From Litomosoides sigmodontis (Eukaryota; Nematoda; Chromadorea; Rhabditida; Onchocercidae), in contig OY718804.1 of assembly GCA_963070105.1 (NCBI GenBank), positions 4,239,317 through 4,303,316 of the forward strand: a stretch of 64,000 bases of DNA. Reading direction: 5' to 3'. The notes under the pieces are model-generated. The model worked only from the letters and a program-made list of their open reading frames with translations, had not been told where the DNA came from and ran no database searches. The stretch's first letter is position 1. Every line of letters starts with the position of its first letter. This document shows, one piece after another, positions 52,006 through 63,292 of the stretch. The position numbers and the translations under genes were made by a program.

Positions 52006-53129
52006 GTGAGAATGTGTGGAACACAGGAACATTTTGCTACGTATCGCACCAGAAATTCGAACACTCTACTTCATGGGTATACTTTGTATAATAGAAAGTG
52101 GCGAAGTGTGATCGTAAACTCATTTTTTGAGAGAAACTGTCACTACCTCATAACACCATATACTTTGCAGAAAGCGAATGCTAATCTGCTTGTAATTTTT
52201 TTTCAATTCTTAAGTAACAAATGAACCACAGGTCGCTAAGTCGTTTTGTAACTTTAATTTCCGTGGTAGTGATGTATATATACTAGCCACGATCCTTTTG
52301 ACTTCTGAGAAGCCAGAACATTTCTTTTAACTGAAGTTTAACTTTTCGCGGTAAATGAATTAAGTGATATGGGAAATATATGACTACAGATTATTTTTTT
52401 AGCTTAATAACTTGTGTATTTTTTGGCTTAGTTGCTTGTTCCATTAGTGATATATAAATTATTAGCTGAAGAGGTAGATTTAGTTGGAATTCCTCCAGAA
52501 AAAAAGTGAAAGAATATAAGCCAGGTCAGGAATTTATTTCATTTCTATTATTTTTACAGAATGAAATAAATTCAAGGCAAATTGATCACACTCAAAAACG
52601 TTGGACCGACGAAGATTTTAACACAGATGATTTTGTTAGTCGTTGATTCTGTATAAGGGAATTGTACTGACTTTAATAGACGAATCGCGTAGTGTTTTGA
52701 TATATATATATATATATATATATAATGACCTAATTTTAAATTCTTTTGTTGCTGCTTGTCAATATCAAACATGTTAAACATTCCTTTTTTAATAGAGCAA
52801 TTATCTCACTTTATTATTCATGCAGGGCCTGAATCATAAATATATTAAGTGTTTGAAGTATTTCTGTTGTTTATAATGAAATTTCGTTTTGTTAAAAGCA
52901 GAAAATAAATTAAAGTTTTTTTCAAAACTTCGCTGAGGACCTCAATTTGCTGACTGTCGAGTCAGACAATTATTGACTGATCTTCATTACGATATTTCTT
53001 GAGTATGGGAAGTCACTGACGTCATGTTACGTTTTTACTTTTTATCAAGTTGCTCTTTGAATGCAATACGTGAAGAAAGGATAAATTGTTCATCCATTTT
53101 CTAACATTTGTCGGGAAGCCAAAATTGAA
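52006..53129. other. intron or spacer
   Basis: No clear exon was seen. A (TA)n tract of about 24 bp lies at 52700-52724. It may be an intron of the zinc-finger gene or the space before a separate gene. Confidence 0.45.
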
Positions 53130-53222
53130 GTGTGCGATAGTCAAAAATTGTTGTTTTACAAGGTGCTATGCGAGAAAGCAATCGTTAGACATTGTAAGAA
53201 GTTAAATAATGTTGGTCATAAA
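53130..53222 (+). other. possible exon, Cys-containing
   Basis: An open frame containing YKVLCEKAIVRHCKKLNNV ends at a strong GTAAGT donor just after GHK, and an acceptor TTCCAG follows about 60 bases later in the same frame (EELEFRTNLYL). This could be an internal exon linking the zinc-finger gene to the Cys-rich exon at 53372, but no finger or family is certain. Confidence 0.3.
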
Positions 53223-53371
53223 GTAAGTTGGAGGGCAGGCAAAGACAAGTGTTACAGTGAAATCTCCACGAATATTTATTTCCAGGAAGAACTGGAATTC
53301 AGGACAAATCTTTACTTAGTGCAGTTCTTCTTGTATCGAACGGAATATTTCAATGGAAAAAGGAAGTAATT

Positions 53372-53722
53372 ATGAGCGTACCTCTCTTGTCATTATTTAT
53401 AATAGATAACGATTCTAGCTTAGCTGCGAAGGAAATTGCGTCCTTCGATACGACGGACAGTTCAAGTTGCACTATCATTCCTATCCTAACGAAGTATCCT
53501 CAGATAATGAATTATTATTATTCAGAAAAAAATCCAATGTCGAATTGTATTTGCGAGAGATCAGAAAAAACTGTAAAATGTCTTACTTGTGGAGCAACAT
53601 TTCGAGGTCATGTTGCACTCATGTGCAGTGAGCATCCAAGAAGAATTAATTTAATGGACATACGACTCTGTCCCAATACCTCGTGTCGCAGTACCAACTT
53701 AATGGAATTTGAGAAAGCTTAG
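53372..53722 (+). CDS. Cys/His-rich terminal exon or small zinc-binding protein
   Basis: The coding-looking end reads NCICERSEK, VKCLTCGATFRGHVALMCSE, then HPRRINLMDIRLCPNTSC and a stop after NLMEFEKA. Paired Cys (CLTC, CPNTSC) with intervening Cys and His suggest a zinc-bound module. The real exon start is uncertain: the ATG at 53372, an acceptor near 53418 (GATTCTAG) or a stronger ATTATTATTCAG at about 53524 are all possible. It may be the last exon of the zinc-finger gene upstream or a separate gene. I do not recognise the family. Confidence 0.5.
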   Translation: MSVPLLSLFIIDNDSSLAAKEIASFDTTDSSSCTIIPILTKYPQIMNYYYSEKNPMSNCICERSEKTVKCLTCGATFRGHVALMCSEHPRRINLMDIRLCPNTSCRSTNLMEFEKA

Positions 53723-54927
53723 GTAAGTCCCACACTTGGTCATTTTTAACCAAAAACAAGCTAATGTATAACCAAAAATAAGCTAAAATTTATGAATCGT
53801 AGTGGTGATGCGCGATAAAGGCAGTCCAAGGAATTTACTTCTGTTCCATGTTAATTCCCACCTACACATCGTCTTCTTTATTTCGTTTTCAACACTTTGA
53901 AACTCTTTTTCCGACAGCGTATTTTTAATGAGCTCTCTTCCTTTAAGGATTTACAGAGAACACTGGCTATTCGACTGACATAGTTCCAGTTTCCTTGCTA
54001 CTGTGCATCTGTTGTTGTTCAAAAACTAAAATTGAATTCGCCACAACACCAATTACACTGTGATGCTTTTCCGACTATTAGCATGTGGTTGATACGTCTC
54101 AGTTGAAAGAAAGAAGCTCAAATGTTTTAGCTGTAAAATGTGTAATTCGATCATTGTGTCTTTATTTGTCAATTATGCTACGTGCTTTTTCCACCATTAA
54201 TTTGCAAGTATACATCCTCAACTCTTCCAGAAAATGCAATTTCACTAAGTTCTGGCGACGCACAAGCTCAGTCACTGTTCTTGTTCATCCTTCATGGCGC
54301 AGCTCCAGAGAATCTGAGGCGTCGTTGATACGAGGAAGATGTTTGCCGGTTGATACATGTGTGTTTTATTGAATACAGTAATTTTTGTCCGACTTCTTAG
54401 TCGCATCAGCAGATTCACGCGCATTCTTTTCTGTTTCAATAAATTACTTTATTCTTTATTGCAAACGATACCGCAAATTATTGTCGGTGAATGGTAAAGT
54501 TTGCATTTGGTAGACGACGAGACATTCCAACGATATATGCCAATTTATTCAGCCTTACTGTTTCATTTTTGCCCAATTATTTCTCGATCTCATTTAAATT
54601 TAAATTTTAAATTCAAACTGAAGTAGTAACAGAAGGCGAAAATGTCACCCTGGCAGGTAGGCAAGAAGTAAATACCAGCTCATATGAACCGATAACACCT
54701 TCGTCATTCATATCTGATATCTGCAATTTTATTTATGTGCAATGGATGATGGCGTAAGAGAGACGTGGCGGGCGTTTGCAACATTTAAAAGTAGTAAATG
54801 CATTTTACGGCAATAAGTGAAAAATGTGACCATCGACCTGTTCTTATCATCTTGGTGGATATGTATTCATTTTGTCGGACATCCGAAACTCTCTCAATTA
54901 TCAGTGACTTGCTTGCACAATCACATG
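53723..54927. other. spacer upstream of the small heat shock gene
   Basis: No supported exon was seen. The 54085-54372 frame is open but has no recognisable motif or splice context. Confidence 0.45.
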
Positions 54928-54950
54928 GAAGGTTCCAGAACACTGTGGAA
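54928..54950 (+). promoter_or_regulatory. heat shock element
   Basis: GGAAGGTTCCAGAAC holds three alternating units in the HSF consensus (GAA, two bases, TTC, two bases, GAA), and a further GAA falls in register at 54948-54950 with only the unit at 54943 missing. It lies about 30-50 bp upstream of the proposed start codon of the small heat shock gene. The site is directly visible; heat induction is inference. Confidence 0.7.
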
Positions 54951-54977
54951 AGCGTCAACAGCGCCCACACAGTAGCA

Positions 54978-55856
54978 ATGAACGCCGAGACCAAATCAAT
55001 GGGACAGAAAGTGAGTGGAAAGAAAGTTCGAGAACATTCGGGCAAGTACATGCAGGAGAGAAGAGTGAGTGTTGAATCAGTTAGTCAGTTGTCTTGCTCT
55101 CTTCCCATTGCTGCTGCCGTGTTCGCTGGGTGGCCGTCGACTCTCCTCGCCGTTCTGTTGTTGCTCGCGCTCAGCCCGTTCCCCCGCGCTATCGCAATGC
55201 GAAGAATTGCTCATCGTTATCGGTAGAGGCGAGGTGTGGAGCACTGCTAGTGGTCGGGCGCTTCACTATTTCATTAATTAATTAATTAATTAATGATCTG
55301 TCGCTCTTTTAAGTATTCGATGTTTAGCTCTCGGGCGAGGGGACGAGTGTGCCTGACATAATATCGAGAACACTTTGCTCGCAACGGTTTTTCTTCTCCG
55401 TAATATGCATTTACAGAAATCTATCTGTCCGTGTTATCATGGGTATCAGTCACATGAACTGAACTGCAGTTGTCACTGTTGCAGATGTTGAATGAACAAG
55501 GAAGAAATCAATTCGAAGTGAAATTGAACGTGTCCAATTTCCATGCTAATGACTTACAAGTGAATGTTCGTGGCCGCCAGTTGATCATTTCCGGACATCA
55601 TGATGAACGCGAAGAGGGAGGTGGTGGTTCTGTTGAACGTCATTTTGTCCGAACCTATGTGTTGCCAAAAAGTGCCGAGGAGAACCAGCTATCATCAGAA
55701 CTAAGTGCAGATGGTATCCTAAAAATCACAGTCCCCACCGATGAAAGCGCCGAATATCGAAAAATCCCTATTATGGTGGACCCGAACTGGAAAGTGCGAT
55801 CAAACCCGTGCCAAGAATTGATAGTTCGCGAACCGATACCACTTTGGTGGTGGTGA
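54978..55856 (+). CDS. small heat shock protein (alpha-crystallin domain)
   Basis: The second exon, 55485-55856, follows CTGTTGCAG and encodes most of an alpha-crystallin domain: FEVKLNVSNFHANDLQVNVR, LIISGHHDER, RHFVRTYVLP, LSADGILKITVP, ending in a Trp-rich PLWWW tail. These domains form oligomeric ATP-independent chaperones that hold unfolding proteins. A first exon 54978-55064 (MNAETKSMGQKV to MQERR) ending at GTGAGT joins in phase and gives 152 residues; the frame is open further upstream to 54799, but that would include the HSE. If this first exon is wrong, translation could start at the Met that opens the second exon, leaving 123 residues, similar to the short HSP-12 type. A Gly-rich loop (EEGGGGS) replaces the usual spacer. 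Confidence 0.85.
55273..55294. repeat. (ATTA)n tract
   Basis: About five tandem ATTA/TTAA units within the intron of the small heat shock gene. Confidence 0.85.
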
Positions 55857-56995
55857 TTTCTTAAGGTTTTAATTCTATTTGATTGGATATTGCACATGAA
55901 ACGATTCAATCTCGCAACATCATTAACATCATTTATGCCGTATTTACGTTTGAGTTTATTTTCTTTTGAAAATTTGACAGTTCGAAGGATCTATGCCCGA
56001 TAACTTTGCCCAAGCAGAGGCAAAATTATCTGAGCTTTATTTTTAGAAAGAATACAGTTATGACATCTGAAATAAGTTTGGCTCTCAGTGATTGTGCACG
56101 TATCAAGTTCACCACTTGAATACAGTGATGGGCTCAAATTTGGAAGAGAGAAAGTTTATATACGGAAATCAGATATTTATGCTTTGCAGAATCATTGTGT
56201 TCGTTCTTTTTATTTTCTTCCACTGATTTTTAAATTTAAGGTTTTTCGTTCTACTGTCAATTTATTTCGAGTGAAAATAAAATTTTTAGCAAATTACTGT
56301 GTGCGATTGAACTACATCATCTATCACGTTTACCCATTACATTGTTGACTGATCACATCCTCTCCCGAAATAACGCAAAATATGACGATGCCCTTAAATA
56401 TGATATCAGCAATGGCAATTCGAAACTGTTTAATTTGATTAGATGCCAGTCGGTACATTTTAGACTGTTTATATTCAAGACACATTTTTCTGCTGTGGCA
56501 AGATGATTTTATTGCTGTTCAAAATAAATTTGCAACCGTGATGTAAACATAAGATGGACGAACCAATTTGAAGCTTTAATAATCGATTGTTGAAACATCT
56601 TTTTTACGCCGTATAAAGGAAATGGCTACCGACGATTCTTTCAAATAAAAGAATGTTAAAAATATTCTCTAACATCTCGCTTCTGCGAAATGATTAACAA
56701 ACCCCAACGAAGCGAACAAGAGTCGCAGGTTTTGTTTTCCCACCATAAACAAAGAAGAAAAAAGTGAGGTAGAAAACTATAGCCAACGTAGTTGTCCAAT
56801 AATCCAAAAAGAAACAAAGCGTTAACAGTGAATATAGCAAAACTTGAAAAACGGAAAATCATGAAGAAACGGCAGTATACTTTTGGTAAAATTGTTCTAA
56901 TTATGATGACGGTTCACCCTTAGCGAGAGTACTAAATTTTAACATGTTTAAATCAAATTTTTTGAAAAAATTTAGAGTGAAGATTTTTCGACCGA
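55857..56995. other. 3' flanks of two convergent genes
   Basis: The plus-strand heat shock gene and the minus-strand RRM-like gene converge here. No exon was seen; the frames 56088-56348 and 56656-56862 are unsupported. An AATAAA occurs near 56277. Confidence 0.5.
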
Positions 56996-58935
56996 TTAAG
57001 GACAGATATTTTCATAGCATAGCGCTGTTCTCACTTCTTTTATTACTTCTGGATGAATAGGCGTCACCGTTAATGAATGTATTGAGTCAATCCATCTCCT
57101 GTCACACTCAATAGCAGCTTGAGCTGCATGAACTTCATTTATGAATTCCACGATTGAACCATTAATTAAGCTCTTCAGTACCTGGATGACCCGGAAATTA
57201 TTGAAAATATTGGCGATTTCGAATTCATTGAAGGTTGATGGATAACCGGAAACTTCAACGCTTGCCTTTACTGAAATATACATTTGATAGAAGACATTCT
57301 CTCATCCCAAATAAATTTTCTGTGCTTCCAACAGACTCCAGAATACATACTTTCAATTCCAGCGAAGGCAAAAAAAAATGACTGAAGCAAATTAGATCAA
57401 ACAAACGAACTCTTATTAGCATTATTTTCTTCCTCTTAATCTTAACCTGCCACAAATCTTTGATTATAATAGATATCTAAAATCAACAATCAGGAAGAAA
57501 AAATGGTACCATTAACATTAACATTTTGAAGTATGTCGTCGTCTTTACCATGAAGGATCTTTTGCACTGTAGTACTGATATTGCTCATTGTAAAAGATAC
57601 GTTTGTAGCATGCTTTCCTCCCTCACCAACTTGTAGACTAAATTTTGCAAGAGCCCTATAATATTAAGATATAATCGAATTAATTTCCTTGTCATAAATT
57701 CCGAATTCCTCTCCAGAAAAACGAACCAAAAAAATTATCAAGGTATGAAAATAGTATCATGACAAGTTCATAAGCTTTTTCAAATAAAAATGAGGAAGGT
57801 TACTTTTTTTCCAATGCAACAAGTCGTGAAATACGACGATTAAACCACTGAAGCATATTACCAAGTACTTCTTTAACATCACACCCTTCAAAACAAGTAA
57901 TAGCTTTCTCCAAAAGTACTCCTTGTCGTATCAGATCATATTCATCAGTCAATTCTTTCATTAATTTGTACTCAACTGAATTTGGTGTTGGTAAGATATG
58001 AAAAACCACTATGACTTCCGGATGATCTAAATAACGAAAGCATTTAAGCAAATGATGAACGAATGTATGATTGAAACAGAAAGGAGATTTCAAAATTATT
58101 TGCATTTCTCCTACAAATTCTAAATTTTTAACCGAACCCCAAACCAAGAATCAATGATGAACTCTGAAAAAGGAAAACATGAAAAGAACTGGACTGTTCA
58201 AAAATATCTTCGGGAAAAGCTGAGGCTAAAACAATTTTAAATGCCGCGGTATCACACTATCTTGGTAGTCATGTATTTTAGGTGATGAAACCAATATTAG
58301 ATAATGATTGCGTCATCATTTGTGACGTTGTAAAAAGATACTCGAAGTAATATCTTGTTTGAAATAAATAAAACATTATGGAAAAGAAGACACCTCTGTG
58401 GATAGCGCAATATACCATTCTAACCTCCTCTTCATTTCCAGGTGTTGTATAAAATATAACTTTCGGCTCTTTATCAAAACGATGGCTGCATCCATAATGG
58501 ACTGCTTTTTCTTGTAATGTACTTGTAAGCCATATCGTGAATTTCCTTTAAGAACAATAATTTTCAGGTGAAGAAAAGCTGGAAAAATCTGATTTTGCTT
58601 GTTTTCATTAGTAGAAATATTAAAAATAGAAAGGATTGAAGGATGTCTTATTATCAAAGTATTCATTTACTCAGGACAGTGCTATCCAATACCCTGCAAT
58701 TTGCCACTCTATAACAAAATTAAGACATGAGGTCGAAAATGTGTCGAATGTTATCAAGTAAATTATTTATCTTTTCCAAATCTTCCCACAAGAACTTGAA
58801 TTAAGAGTTACAGACGTGAAATTGAAATACTATAGCAACAACGAAACAATCATAAACTTACCGCAATGCACAGATCGAGTCCTTATCGGGCACGGAACAT
58901 ATCAATGCCCATGGGAAAGCGAGAGAATCATTCAT
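56996..58935 (-). CDS. unrecognised protein with RRM-like C-terminal domain
   Basis: Exons: 58935-58862, 58545-58425, a middle exon ending at 57804 (start 58119 or 58163), 57655-57549, and 57270-56996 to the stop. ATTTCAG at 58956 lies 20 bases before the ATG, as for trans-splicing. Phases agree except at the start of the middle exon. Sequence: MNDSLAFPWALICSVPDKD, HYGCSHRFDKEPKVIFYT, then a helical middle (FVHHLLKCFRYLDHPEVIVV, LMKELTDEYDLIRQGVLLEK), then an RRM-like fold: VKASVEVSGYPSTF, IANIFNNFRVIQVLKS, SIVEFINEVHAAQAAIECD. The first part has no family I recognise. A role in RNA binding is inference from the C-terminus only. The gene is head-to-head with SAM50 across about 1.1 kb. Confidence 0.75.
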
Positions 58936-58955
58936 GAGAGTTACCCGTAACACAC

Positions 58956-60045
58956 CTGAAATGACTGATGAAACAGTGGAGAGAAAATAGTCGACAGTGT
59001 AGGATTTAAGTATAGAAATTTTTCGATTCTAGGATCTGGGATACTTTACACTTGGTATGGTGCTAATAGGCAGGAGCTACTACGCAATAACAGTCGAATC
59101 AAAGTTGCCTTCATACTCGCGGGAAAAAAAAATTCAAAATGCCTCCCACACAATGATCACGCCGGTCTCTAAAGAATTGTAAAATGTTTTGACAACTATA
59201 CGCAACGACGCTCTGAACAAGACACTGACCAGTGGATACTAAGTACTAAATAACCAGACATTCATGATGCAGTGAACTGGAGTCATAAGTGATGATCCGA
59301 TCCAGGTGGACAATGGCGCAGTCTATCCAGTGTCACAACGCAGTGATCTTTCACTCACCAACTGCGCCAATTATTCAGTCACCCGCAAAATACACGGCCG
59401 ATCCAAAGTTATTATAGTTCGATGCATACTGTGGAGGGTTGAGCAGAGGGTGGTGGATGTGGTGGTAGTGGTGCAGTACGTTGTTTTCAAAGAAATAAAT
59501 AAACGTATTTAGAAAAGCTTTCCGTTGTTGCAATCGAAACGACCAGAGAGTTAATGCGTACGAAGGAATAAAAGAAATATCGAATTTCGCCTGGTTTGTC
59601 TTTCTTACATTTCAATTACAGTAAAGTTAGGCCATATTATTTGATTTATCTAAGGACTACATAACCTGATATAAGTGCTTTTTAACACAGCTATTTGATC
59701 ACAATCTGGTAAGATTTCGTTTTTTATTTTTTGCTTCTATTACACACATCGTTTTTAGGTGCAATATTGTCGGAAATTGTAGCATTTCCGATACATGAAT
59801 CATATTTGTGATGGGTACCACTAAAAAATTTATTGTCCACAAATGTTTTATTGTATTTTGCGAAAAGGTAATGAATGCAATGATACCCCTCACAAATATG
59901 ATTCATATGTGGTTATTAGAAATATCAGCCATATAATATAAAACGTAGTACTCGTATTTGAAATCTCATATACATAATATATTGAAGGAAAATATCATTT
60001 CAGCAAATAGCAATACTTACTTCCTTCACATCCATTTCGTTACGA
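58956..60045. promoter_or_regulatory. shared upstream region between RRM-like gene and SAM50
   Basis: The two genes are divergent, so this 1.1 kb should hold both promoters. It contains no supported exon; the plus-strand frame at 59306-59512 and minus-strand frames at 59699-59906 come from a dyad and AT-rich DNA. A likely trans-splice acceptor ATCATTTCAG ends at about 60002, 44 bases before the SAM50 ATG. Confidence 0.5.
59794..59907. repeat. inverted repeat with 24-bp arms
   Basis: 59794-59817 (CATGAATCATATTTGTGATG to GGTA) is complementary to 59884-59907 with two mismatches, separated by about 66 bp. A small separate dyad CGGAAATTGTAGCATTTCCG lies just before it at about 59771-59790. It could be a small transposon remnant, a regulatory dyad or chance in AT-rich DNA. 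Confidence 0.8.
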
Positions 60046-62373
60046 ATGTCAACAATAAAAACTAAAAAATATCATCCAGCTGATGTGTTGTACGGAAAAT
60101 GTGACAATCAGCCAGTTATTGTTGAAACCGTGCAATTTCACGGTGTCGAAAACACTAAAAGTGATGCACTGCTGAAGGAAACTGGATACTTGTACACAGT
60201 TTCATCTCTTCCCGAACTGATACGGTGTTGCGATTTAGCTGCCAAGCATCTCCGAGTAGGCTTTTTGAAGTCAGATTTAATGATTACTATGTGGTGTAGC
60301 TGAGATTGCTCACGCTGAAAGTAATGTTACACTTTTGCATTGCAGGAAGTTGGTCTTGTAGACAGCGTCACTCCACTGATTGATACGGCAGGTGGAAAGC
60401 GAGGCAAATACGTAGTTGACTTTATAGTAAAGGAGCCGAAATCATTCACTTTAGGTGTTAAGGTCAGTTTAGTTTGCATGGGCAGGTTTTGTGTTGCATC
60501 AACATTGTGGTTCTGATGGATGTAATGAGTGATTTCTGTACTTATTTTTGAGGCTGGCATGACTAGTCGAGGTGAAACTGATTACTCATTGAATGCAGGC
60601 AAGGAAAGTTTTGGAGGACGTGGTGAATCGGTGAATGCATATTATTCCTACACTTTCGAGGTTAATAGTTTGGTTTTTCATTTCATGAAATATGCGGTTT
60701 TTTTATTTCTATGCAAACACTATTAATATGATTTGTTGAAATTTGTGAACCCGAGCTAAATTCAACGTTGTACTGTCCATGATTAACTGTGACCAATAAT
60801 TCAATAAATTTAGCCTCATAACTAAGTTATAACTACAGGGCAATAAAACTTTCAATATTTCAATGACGAAGCCCTTTTTGGGTTGGCAGAAGTATGCAAA
60901 CATGGGGTTCTCTTTGTATCGAAGTTTGGGGAATTTGCCGTGGAATCTCAGCAATATGCGGGAGATTGGATTGGTATTGCAATATAACGGTCAGCTATGG
61001 AACAGAAAACTTCACCATAATATGAAATTAAATACAGTGTGTTATGTTTAATGCTTGTTTATTGGATCTCTTCTTTGAATTGGAAGTTTATCCTTAGCTT
61101 TCGGGTGAAAAAGCTATAATGTTATTACTCTAACTAGTCTGTACCATGCTCTGACATACCGTTGTGATATAAGTTTTCTGGGCTATTAGAGTCTTAAAGC
61201 TGTAATGACAAACAGTTCTCAGAGTGGAACTCTTCACTAAAAAGATGAGATGTTTATAGCTGCGACTAAGAGTGATAAAGACCCAGACACATTTATGGAA
61301 ATCTTACTTAAGATCTGGCGAGAATTTTGTCCAACAGAAAAGGCAGCATTTTCGGTTCGGGAGCATGCGGGTTATACAATGAAGTGTTCAGTATACAATT
61401 CATTGGCTTACGACACACGAGACAGACCACTTATTGCAACGAAAGGTGTTTTATTGAAAGTTGCTCAGGAATATGCAGGCCTTTTGGGTGATGCAGCATT
61501 TGTAAAACATCAGTTTGATGTTCAAGTAAGTCTTTTCATTCGTTTTTTTATCACTGCTTCTTCTATGACTTGTCCTTATGGAATTCCACTTTGTTTTGAA
61601 ATTTAAGTCAGTTTTGCATCTTTTATTTTAGTTGACTTCGCGGTCATTTGTTAAGCTGCATGATAATATTACCTTAATTCTAATTATAATCTATCCCAAA
61701 TGTTTCTCTTACGGTGGTGATGCAAGTGCGTAACATGGCTAAAAAGGCTTATCTCGATTTAGTTGTTTTCATTATTATTGTTACAAAGGTAGTTTTAAGG
61801 CAGCAACTCCATTATTCATGGGTATGTTCCTGAGTGCTTCATTCCAATTTGCGGCTATCAATAGATCAGTTGCTAATCGCTCATTGCATCTACTCGATCG
61901 TTTGTATATCGGTGGACCTCACGATGTTCGTGGATTTGGATGGAATACAATAGGTGAGCGAGCCGACAGTTCATCCTGTGTTGGAGGAGCTACTTCTGCC
62001 ATTGGAATTTTACATATTTACAGGTATGTAATTACTGTTTACTTTTTCGAATCTTGAATTTAGTAAGATTTAATGTTTTTATCTTCCTTTCTTTTATAAG
62101 TGAGCTTCCTTTAAATATTTTAGGCCACTTTTTCCACCGGAAATGTTGTTTGCGCATGCATTCGTTTCCGGAGGAGCCGTAGCGTCAACTAATTCTCGAC
62201 AGCAACTTCATGATATGTCAAATCATTTACGTGTTAGTGCTGGATTGGGGCTAACATTTTTAATCAAAAATTTTGTGCGGATTGAATTGAATTATGTTAT
62301 TCCACTGAGATATGTGCCAGGTGATCAGTGTGGGCCATCTTTCCAGATGGGCGCCGGTCTTAACTTCTTGTAG
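60046..62373 (+). CDS. gop-3: SAM50/Tob55 outer-membrane beta-barrel assembly protein
   Basis: SAM50 is the core of the mitochondrial sorting and assembly machinery that inserts beta-barrel proteins into the outer membrane; C. elegans gop-3 is the worm member. Exons: 60046-60255, 60346-60462, 60553-60660, 60839-61036, 61250-61525, 61800-62023, 62124-62373, in phase, 461 codons with stop, near the usual 470. The N-terminal POTRA is IVETVQFHGVENTKSDAL to LVDSVTPLIDTAGG. Barrel strands follow: TSRGETDYSLNAGKESFGG, NMGFSLYRSLGNLPW, SVREHAGYTMKCSVYNSL, GVLLKVAQEYAGLLGDAAF, LLDRLYIGGPHDVRGF and VRIELNYVIPLRY. The last strand ends GPSFQMGAGLNFL, matching the beta-signal. The acceptor before 61250 (GATGAG) is weak; another at 61260 would need a different donor. 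Start choice: first in-frame Met after the trans-splice acceptor. Confidence 0.93.
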
Positions 62374-63103
62374 AAAATAATTTTTATTAAGTTATTCGGA
62401 CACAGTAGTCTGATATTACTTCTGACCATGATGGGATGAAGTATGCAAGGTACTGTAGATAATATTCAGATGAGTATCTAGGATAAAATAGTCTCCGATA
62501 TAAATTATTGTGATATATTTCGTACCAAACTGAAGTATCTTTTTCTCGAGACTACGAAACTTCCATTATTTGCTTAGATTAATGTGTTTTACGTTTGACA
62601 TTAGAATGTCGGATAGTGAAGGGTTATGTGTGCCCGGTAACTTTGTTATCGTGTTTATTATTTTACTGTTATTTTGTTATTATATTATGGAATTGCAATT
62701 ATTTGTTAGATTCGCAATAAAACTGCCCATCTGAATGCTCTGGGTTATTCTTTTTATGGCTCAATATTTAATCCTTGATCTCCATCTCTCATTACTGCAC
62801 TTTTCATCTGCTAAAGTAATTTGGCAATTTTGCTTTGAATTACGTCTTTTATGCAAGTAGCACATTGATATTCACGTTTTAAAAGCAAAAACGAAATAGG
62901 AAAAATACCGAGCCATTTTTTTAATGTTTTTTGTATCATTTGAACTAACTTGCTGATCGTAGCCGATGTGTGCTAGTATGTCTGCAAGAATTTGTCATGG
63001 ACTTCATACTTTGAAATTGAGTTTGTTAGAATTTAGCCCATGGTGTATTCGGATTGTCGCTTCGAAACTTCGTTTATCCTGTGGATTCGTTCATGATATT
63101 TAG
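62374..63103. other. 3' UTR of SAM50 and spacer
   Basis: No exon was seen. AATAAA at 62716-62721 is the likely SAM50 polyadenylation signal. Confidence 0.6.
62716..62721 (+). terminator. AATAAA polyadenylation signal of SAM50
   Basis: AATAAA 343 bases after the stop, in a T-rich 3' region; an ordinary position for a nematode 3' UTR. Confidence 0.6.
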
Positions 63104-63193
63104 ATGTTTAGACTTATGAAGACGTTGTTTTTCGTTACTGGGAACGTGAATAAGGTTGAAGAAGTACGTACAATCCTCGGAGATCGATTCACG
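63104..63193 (+). CDS. hap-1: first exon of an ITPA/HAM1-type nucleoside triphosphate pyrophosphatase
   Basis: MFRLMKTLFFVTGNVNKVEE and VRTILGDRFT match the N-terminus of ITPA (consensus VTGN-x-x-K-x-x-E-x-x-x-IL), which hydrolyses ITP, dITP and XTP to monophosphates and keeps deaminated purines out of nucleic acids. TGN and the Lys sit in the nucleotide-binding loop. The exon ends in phase 0 at a GTAATG donor. No second ITPA exon was found in the remaining 807 bases, so the rest lies past the right edge, or this is a fragment. Met 1 or Met 5 may be the start. Confidence 0.75.
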
Positions 63194-63292
63194 GTAATGG
63201 TTTTATCACGCAGTTGTTTTTTGCGTTATTTACTAAAGTAGAAAATTGTAAGGAAGTGTTACAGATAGGTTTCAGGGAAAGTAAAAAGCATC

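Noticed and set aside
55069..55285. Hydrophobic ORFs just after the first sHSP exon
   Set aside because: They overlap in three frames within the intron and do not join in phase to the alpha-crystallin exon.
57255..57455. Minus-strand ORF between RRM-gene exons
   Set aside because: It lies mostly in an intron, and the RRM exon uses another entry point that is in phase with the preceding exon.
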